Shown here: positions 6,845-10,268 of the stretch, piece by piece
Position numbering within the stretch: position 1 is the stretch's first letter
Layout: each line of letters begins with the position of its first letter
Notes under the pieces: generated by a model
The model's input: the letters and a program-made list of their open reading frames with translations, nothing else
The model's database searches: none
Told to the model about the DNA's origin: nothing
Made by a program: the position numbers and the translations under genes
Assembly: GCA_005879775.1 (NCBI GenBank)
Contig: VBJX01000029.1
Span: 1 to 10,268, forward strand
Reading direction: 5' to 3'
DNA from: Chloroflexota bacterium
Lineage (GTDB): Bacteria > Chloroflexota > Limnocylindria > QHBO01
Length of the DNA stretch: 10,268 nt

Positions 6845-8252
6845 GCTCCGCCGGGTTCCGGTGCAGGCCGGCGGCAGCGTTGCGGCGCCACGAGGCGATC
6901 CCAAGGCCAAGGGTGATGAACCCCAGGATGGCCATCACCACCGGGATGCCGGCGCCCTTGAAGACCAGGTTGAGCAGGTCCGCGGCCGCCGGCGCCACGA
7001 TGACCGGCAGGAAGGAGGCGACCGACAGCAGGGTGTTCAGGATCCCGAAGATGCGTCCCCGAACCTCCTGCGGCAGGTCCTCCTGGAGCGAGGTCTGGGC
7101 CGGAATGGCAACGAAGGCATATTCGACGCCGGCGGTGACCGCGATGACCACCACCAGGGCGATGAGCGAGATGATCGGGCTCAGCGCCTCGGGCAGGTTC
7201 TGCCGGATCGGATGGAAGGCCGGACCGAGGAAGATGGTGACCGGCTTGACCAGTGCCAGGCCGACCAGGGTGATCCCCATCGCAACCAGCCCCAGGTCGA
7301 TCAGCAGCCGGTTCGGCAGGCTGCGACCGTAGGCGTTGAGGAACAGGATCCCCATCACCGCCCCGATTCCCGCCGGCCCCATCACGAAGAAGAAGTCGGC
7401 GGGTCGCAGGCGCAGGATGTCGGTCGCGAAGCCGGGGCCGATGGCGCCCATCACCGCGATCAGGCTGGCGGCGATCCCCAGGTAGGCGAGCGACCAGGCG
7501 ATCCCCCGGTGGCCGCGGACGAAGCTGATCCCCTCCTTGAGCTGGTCGAAGACCGCCCGCAGCGCGGTTCCGGCCACCTCGCGGCCGATCTCCCCCTTGA
7601 CGCCGGGGGGAACCGCGGGCAGCGGCACGATGGCCAGCGCGGCCAGGCCGAACATGACCGCCACGACCACGTAGACCGTGCCTACGCCCGCGGTCGTCAG
7701 GAGGAGCGGTCCGAGGAAGCCAAAGCCTACCGCGAACGTGGCGTTGACGGTGATCACGAAGACCGAGTTGGCGGTCATCAGCTGCGGACGACTGACGATG
7801 CGAGGAATGGCGGTCAGCTCCGCCGGGGCGAAGAACGCGGTCGTGGTCGCCACGAACAGGTTGATGACCAGGATGAGCGGCACGTTCTCGCCGACCAGCA
7901 GGAAGAGGACGATGCCGCCCGCGCGGAGCAGGTTGGCGGCAAGCATGATCAGCCGGGCGTCGCTGCGCTCGACGAGAACTCCCGCGATGGCGCTGAAGGC
8001 GACCGCAGGCACCAGGAAGGTGAGGATCAGCACCGCGATGGCGGTGTTGGAGCCGGTCGCCTTGAAGACCGTGCCCATCAGCCCGGCGAGCACCATGTTG
8101 CTCGCCAGCTGGCTGAGGAGCTGCGCGCTCCACAACCCCAGGAATGAACGATTGCGAAAGACGGTGCCGGCCGCGCCGAGGTCGACGGCGGAAAGGCCGC
8201 CGGCAGAGATGTCCGCGCCGGGCAGGTCCGGCGGCAGCTCCACGTGCGCCAT
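6834..8252 (-). CDS. MFS exporter (MFS_3/EntS-like permease)
   Basis: A 472-residue major facilitator superfamily transporter with about 12 hydrophobic segments after a 30-residue polar N-terminus. Family signs: FRNRSFLGLWSAQLLSQLASNM at the first helix (32-53), the motif-A-like loop AGVLVERSDARLIML (90-104), and LQEDLPQEVRGRIFGILNTL near helix 11 (389-408), which is typical of the MFS_3/enterobactin-exporter-like branch. Members usually export drugs, siderophores or other small molecules using proton motive force; the substrate cannot be read here. The central cytoplasmic loop (about 215-250) is of normal size. The start ATG at 8252 shares one base with the TGA of the DUF951-like gene (TGATG), and there is no independent Shine-Dalgarno, so translation probably depends on re-initiation. 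The end overlaps the glycosyltransferase start by 11 bases. Confidence 0.92.
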   Translation of the reverse strand: MAHVELPPDLPGADISAGGLSAVDLGAAGTVFRNRSFLGLWSAQLLSQLASNMVLAGLMGTVFKATGSNTAIAVLILTFLVPAVAFSAIAGVLVERSDARLIMLAANLLRAGGIVLFLLVGENVPLILVINLFVATTTAFFAPAELTAIPRIVSRPQLMTANSVFVITVNATFAVGFGFLGPLLLTTAGVGTVYVVVAVMFGLAALAIVPLPAVPPGVKGEIGREVAGTALRAVFDQLKEGISFVRGHRGIAWSLAYLGIAASLIAVMGAIGPGFATDILRLRPADFFFVMGPAGIGAVMGILFLNAYGRSLPNRLLIDLGLVAMGITLVGLALVKPVTIFLGPAFHPIRQNLPEALSPIISLIALVVVIAVTAGVEYAFVAIPAQTSLQEDLPQEVRGRIFGILNTLLSVASFLPVIVAPAAADLLNLVFKGAGIPVVMAILGFITLGLGIASWRRNAAAGLHRNPAEHGQ

Positions 8253-8394
8253 CAGGCGGTGATGGGACCGCGATCAACGTGCCCGGTGAAACGGCGCTCG
8301 ACGTCCAGGCGGTCCATCAGGATCCGATGTCCGCAGCCGTTGCACACCAGGCCGATGTCAGCTCCCAGGCGATGCGCAGGTCGACGACGCCCAT
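8252..8394 (-). pseudogene. DUF951-like small zinc-ribbon protein gene broken by internal deletion/frameshift
   Basis: ATG at 8394 opens a frame giving MGVVDLRI, which resembles the start of DUF951 proteins. The rest of the family pattern lies in another frame from 8371: RLGADIGLVCNGCGHRILMD, then RLDVERRFTGHVDRGPITA, stopping at TGA 8254-8252. DUF951 proteins are about 60-70 residues with LRKxHPCG and WxVxRxGAD between these parts; here that middle, including its Cys, is missing, while CxxC remains. The span of 143 bases is not a multiple of three, so a deletion congruent to 1 mod 3 (around 58 bases if the parent had average length) is implied. A good Shine-Dalgarno precedes the ATG, one base separates it from the pmbA-like stop, and its TGA overlaps the MFS start (TGATG), all marks of a genuine operon gene. 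DUF951 function is unknown. The cause may be mutation or assembly error. Confidence 0.7.
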
Positions 8395-8395
8395 C

Positions 8396-9769
8396 TCAGC
8401 CGGCTCCCTCGGAACTCGTGGCGCCGGTGAAGTTGAAGCGCTCAACCCGCAGGGCGGGGACGCGGGCGAAGATGCCCGAGTACTCGGCACTGACCAGCTT
8501 GGTCTCGGCGCCAATGGCGTCGATATGGCTGAAGGCCTCGGGGATCGACTGGGTGAAGCGCAGGTTGCGAACCGGACGGACGATGCGGCCGTCCTCGATC
8601 AGGAAGGTGCCGTCCTTCGTCATCCCGGTGAGGATCCCGCGCTTGGCGTGCACGATGTTGACGTAGTGGAACCTGGTCACCCAGATCCCACGCTCGATGC
8701 CCGCCAGCATCGCCTCCTTCGAGCCTGAGCCGGGGGCCATGAACAGGTTCCAGGCGATCGGGCCCCAGACATTCGGTGCCGGGAGCCCATGGCCGGTGGA
8801 GGTGGTCCCCGCCTTCAGCGCCGTGGCGGTGTCATGCACGACCGCGCAGGCCACGCCATCGGTGATCAGGTCGACGCGCTGCTTCGGGACTCCCTCGTAG
8901 TCGATCGAGGTCGGCATGCCCATCGGGTCGAGGCCGTCGTCCCAGATCGAGACGTTGGGGCCCATGATCTGTTCGCCGAGATCCATGAACGAGCGGCCTT
9001 CCTGGAGAGCCAGGGCGGAGAAGCCGGACCAGGAGAGGTACTCAAGGATCGTGGCGACCGCGTACTCCTCCAGGATCACCGGGTATTCCCCGGGCCCCAG
9101 GTCGCTGGCACCGGCGCTGCGCGTGGCCTTTTCGGCAGCCTCCTCGCCCACCGCCGCGGCGTCGATCGCCCGCAGGTCGGCGGCCGTGGACTGCGCATAG
9201 CCGGACCCGCCCTGCCCGTCGAGCATCACGGTCAGCAGCTTGGCCTGGGTGACGGTGTGCGAGTTCCACATCCCGCGGCTGTTGGCAACAGCCAGGGTCG
9301 CCGTGTCCGTCGAGAAGGCGCCGCTCACCTCCAGGCCCACGGCATCGCCCGCGGCGATCACCGATCGTGCGCCGGCAGCTCGCATCTCGGGATCGGCATT
9401 CGCGGTGGCATTCACGTAGCCGAGCGTCGCCGGTGCGCTCGAGGCCAATGGTTCGGCGAGTGGCGGCTGGTCGGGGTTGGGACGCGCCCGGCGCCGAATG
9501 TCGGTCGCACGCTCGACCACCTCGCGCAGCCCCTCCGCGTCGAGCCGGTTGGTGGTGGCCACTCCGGTTCGGCCGTCGTGGATGACGCGCAGCCGAAGCG
9601 TCGCGTCGTGCTCGATCACGTTCTGGTGGATCTGCGAGTTGGCGAAACGGGTCAGGGCGGCATCGCGGGCGGTGAAGAGCGCCTCGGCCTCTCCCTCGGT
9701 GACCAGGTCGAGCGCCGTGGCCAGCAGGGTCTCGAGGGCCGGCCGATCCCAGGAGAGCGTGGCTACCAC
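8396..9769 (-). CDS. pmbA: TldD/PmbA family protein, TldE/PmbA-like subunit
   Basis: A 457-residue member of the TldD/PmbA (U62) family. In characterised bacteria TldD and TldE (PmbA) form a heterodimeric metalloprotease that cleaves unfolded peptides, for example in microcin B17 maturation and CcdA degradation; TldE is the non-metal partner. Seen here: N-terminal LTRFANSQIHQNVIEHDATL, SRGMWNSHTV in the middle, and the C-terminal block GILTGMTKDGTFLIEDGRIVRPVRNLRFTQSIPE. No HExxxH is present, in line with the TldE role. GTG at 9769 is chosen: it overlaps the tldD stop by 7 bases (GTGGTAG), and the open frame upstream to 9883 only shadows tldD. The partner gene directly upstream supports a complex of the two products. 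It is followed one base later by the DUF951-like gene. Confidence 0.9.
   Translation of the reverse strand: MVATLSWDRPALETLLATALDLVTEGEAEALFTARDAALTRFANSQIHQNVIEHDATLRLRVIHDGRTGVATTNRLDAEGLREVVERATDIRRRARPNPDQPPLAEPLASSAPATLGYVNATANADPEMRAAGARSVIAAGDAVGLEVSGAFSTDTATLAVANSRGMWNSHTVTQAKLLTVMLDGQGGSGYAQSTAADLRAIDAAAVGEEAAEKATRSAGASDLGPGEYPVILEEYAVATILEYLSWSGFSALALQEGRSFMDLGEQIMGPNVSIWDDGLDPMGMPTSIDYEGVPKQRVDLITDGVACAVVHDTATALKAGTTSTGHGLPAPNVWGPIAWNLFMAPGSGSKEAMLAGIERGIWVTRFHYVNIVHAKRGILTGMTKDGTFLIEDGRIVRPVRNLRFTQSIPEAFSHIDAIGAETKLVSAEYSGIFARVPALRVERFNFTGATSSEGAG
8404..8410 (-). promoter_or_regulatory. Shine-Dalgarno for the DUF951-like gene
   Basis: GAGGGAG on the minus strand, 9 bases before the ATG at 8394 and inside the end of the pmbA-like gene. 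It is the strongest ribosome-binding site I see in the operon, and it indicates that the broken small gene was (or is) translated. Confidence 0.55.
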
Positions 9770-10268
9770 CGGCCAACCCCAACCTGGATGCCGTGGAACC
9801 TGGCCGGCGCGGCGCCGTGGCCGACGCGGTGGGTCTGCATCGGCTCCCCCTTGCCGCAGTTTGGGACTCCCCACAGCCGCCACTCCGAGGGATCGCAGAT
9901 CGCGTCACAGGCGCCCCAGAACTCGGGGGTGATGCCCGTGTAGGTCGGGTTCCTGACCATCTGGGTCAGCTTCCCGTCCCGGATGAGCCAGCCGACCTGG
10001 GTCCCGAACTGGAAGTTGAGCCGCCGGTCATCGATGCTCCACGAGTGGTTGGTGCTCAGGAAGAGCCCCTCGCGAGTGTCGGCAATCAGGTCTTCCAGGC
10101 TGCCGGCGCTTCCCGGGCGCAGGTTGACGTTGGTCATCCGGATGAGCGGGATGACGTTCCAGCCGGAGGCCCGGCTGCTGCCCATGCTGCGACGGCCGAT
10201 GACCGGTGCCGTCTCGCGGCTGGTCAGGTAGCCGACGAAGCGCCCCTCGGTCACGATCGGCACGTTCT
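9763..10268 (-). CDS. tldD: TldD metalloprotease, C-terminal part (runs off window)
   Basis: The last 168 or so codons of a TldD-type protease; the start and the metal-binding HExxxH helix lie beyond 10268. Family signs are strong: IRMTNVNLRPG, EDLIADTREGLFL, NFQFGTQVGWLI, MVRNPTYTGITPEFW and WGVPNCGKGEPMQTHRVGHGAAPARF. The Cys of PNCGKG (codon 9858-9856) corresponds to the cysteine reported as third metal ligand in E. coli TldD, and is retained. TAG at 9765-9763 ends the gene, and the GTG of the pmbA-like partner overlaps it by 7 bases. It is the first visible gene of the long minus-strand operon; promoter and N-terminus are not in view. Confidence 0.92.
   Translation of the reverse strand, partial: NVPIVTEGRFVGYLTSRETAPVIGRRSMGSSRASGWNVIPLIRMTNVNLRPGSAGSLEDLIADTREGLFLSTNHSWSIDDRRLNFQFGTQVGWLIRDGKLTQMVRNPTYTGITPEFWGACDAICDPSEWRLWGVPNCGKGEPMQTHRVGHGAAPARFHGIQVGVGRW

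Noticed and set aside
6579..8147. 522-residue plus-strand open frame rich in Asp, Gln, His and Arg
   Set aside because: It is antisense to the MFS transporter, with the composition of a mirrored GC-rich membrane-protein gene and no domain.
8365..8376. Programmed ribosomal frameshift in the DUF951-like gene
   Set aside because: No slippery heptamer or downstream stimulator is seen, and a shift would not restore the missing HPCG region, so a deletion explains it better.
1..10268. tRNA, rRNA, CRISPR, insertion sequence or prophage
   Set aside because: No cloverleaf, regularly spaced repeats, transposase, integrase or phage structural motif was recognised on either strand.

Overview
The window is a GC-rich, densely coded bacterial chromosome segment with frequent GTG starts. 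It has no phage, transposon, CRISPR, tRNA or rRNA signal. The gene content (a DUF951-type small protein, TldD/TldE, a PAS-GGDEF-EAL regulator with an ABC sugar-binding-protein domain, a DHFR-like/class III cyclase fusion) would suit a high-GC soil or aquatic Chloroflexota, for example Limnocylindria-like, or an actinobacterial relative. That placement is inference, not shown by the sequence.

Left end, plus strand (22-1139): a RibD_C/DHFR-like domain is joined to a class III adenylate/guanylate cyclase domain. A short internal deletion near 941 throws the cyclase C-terminus out of frame, and the tail can be read intact in another frame to a stop at 1139. This gene converges on the next with a 10-base gap, and both stop codons lie inside one small hairpin.

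Middle, minus strand (1150-4332): a 1060-residue c-di-GMP protein with two membrane helices, PAS, GGDEF (with RxxD I-site) and EAL (catalytic residues present), followed without a linker by a complete-looking family 1 solute-binding protein domain. Predicted topology puts that binding domain in the cytoplasm. This is the most unusual architecture in the window. Its upstream region (4333-4402) carries an inverted repeat and a tandem direct repeat.

Right half, minus strand (4403 to beyond 10268): one tightly packed run transcribed right to left. Its order is tldD (3' part), pmbA/tldE-like, a DUF951-like small gene broken by an internal deletion, an MFS exporter, a processive GT2 glycosyltransferase, a DUF3820-like small protein, a two-helix membrane protein and a macro-domain hydrolase. 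Junctions are overlaps of 1-11 bases or gaps of 1-11 bases, including TGATG and GTGA couplings, so it is very probably one operon whose promoter is outside the window. Functionally it mixes peptide processing, export, envelope glycan synthesis and ADP-ribose metabolism; a shared pathway is not evident. No gene-free stretch longer than 300 bases exists.
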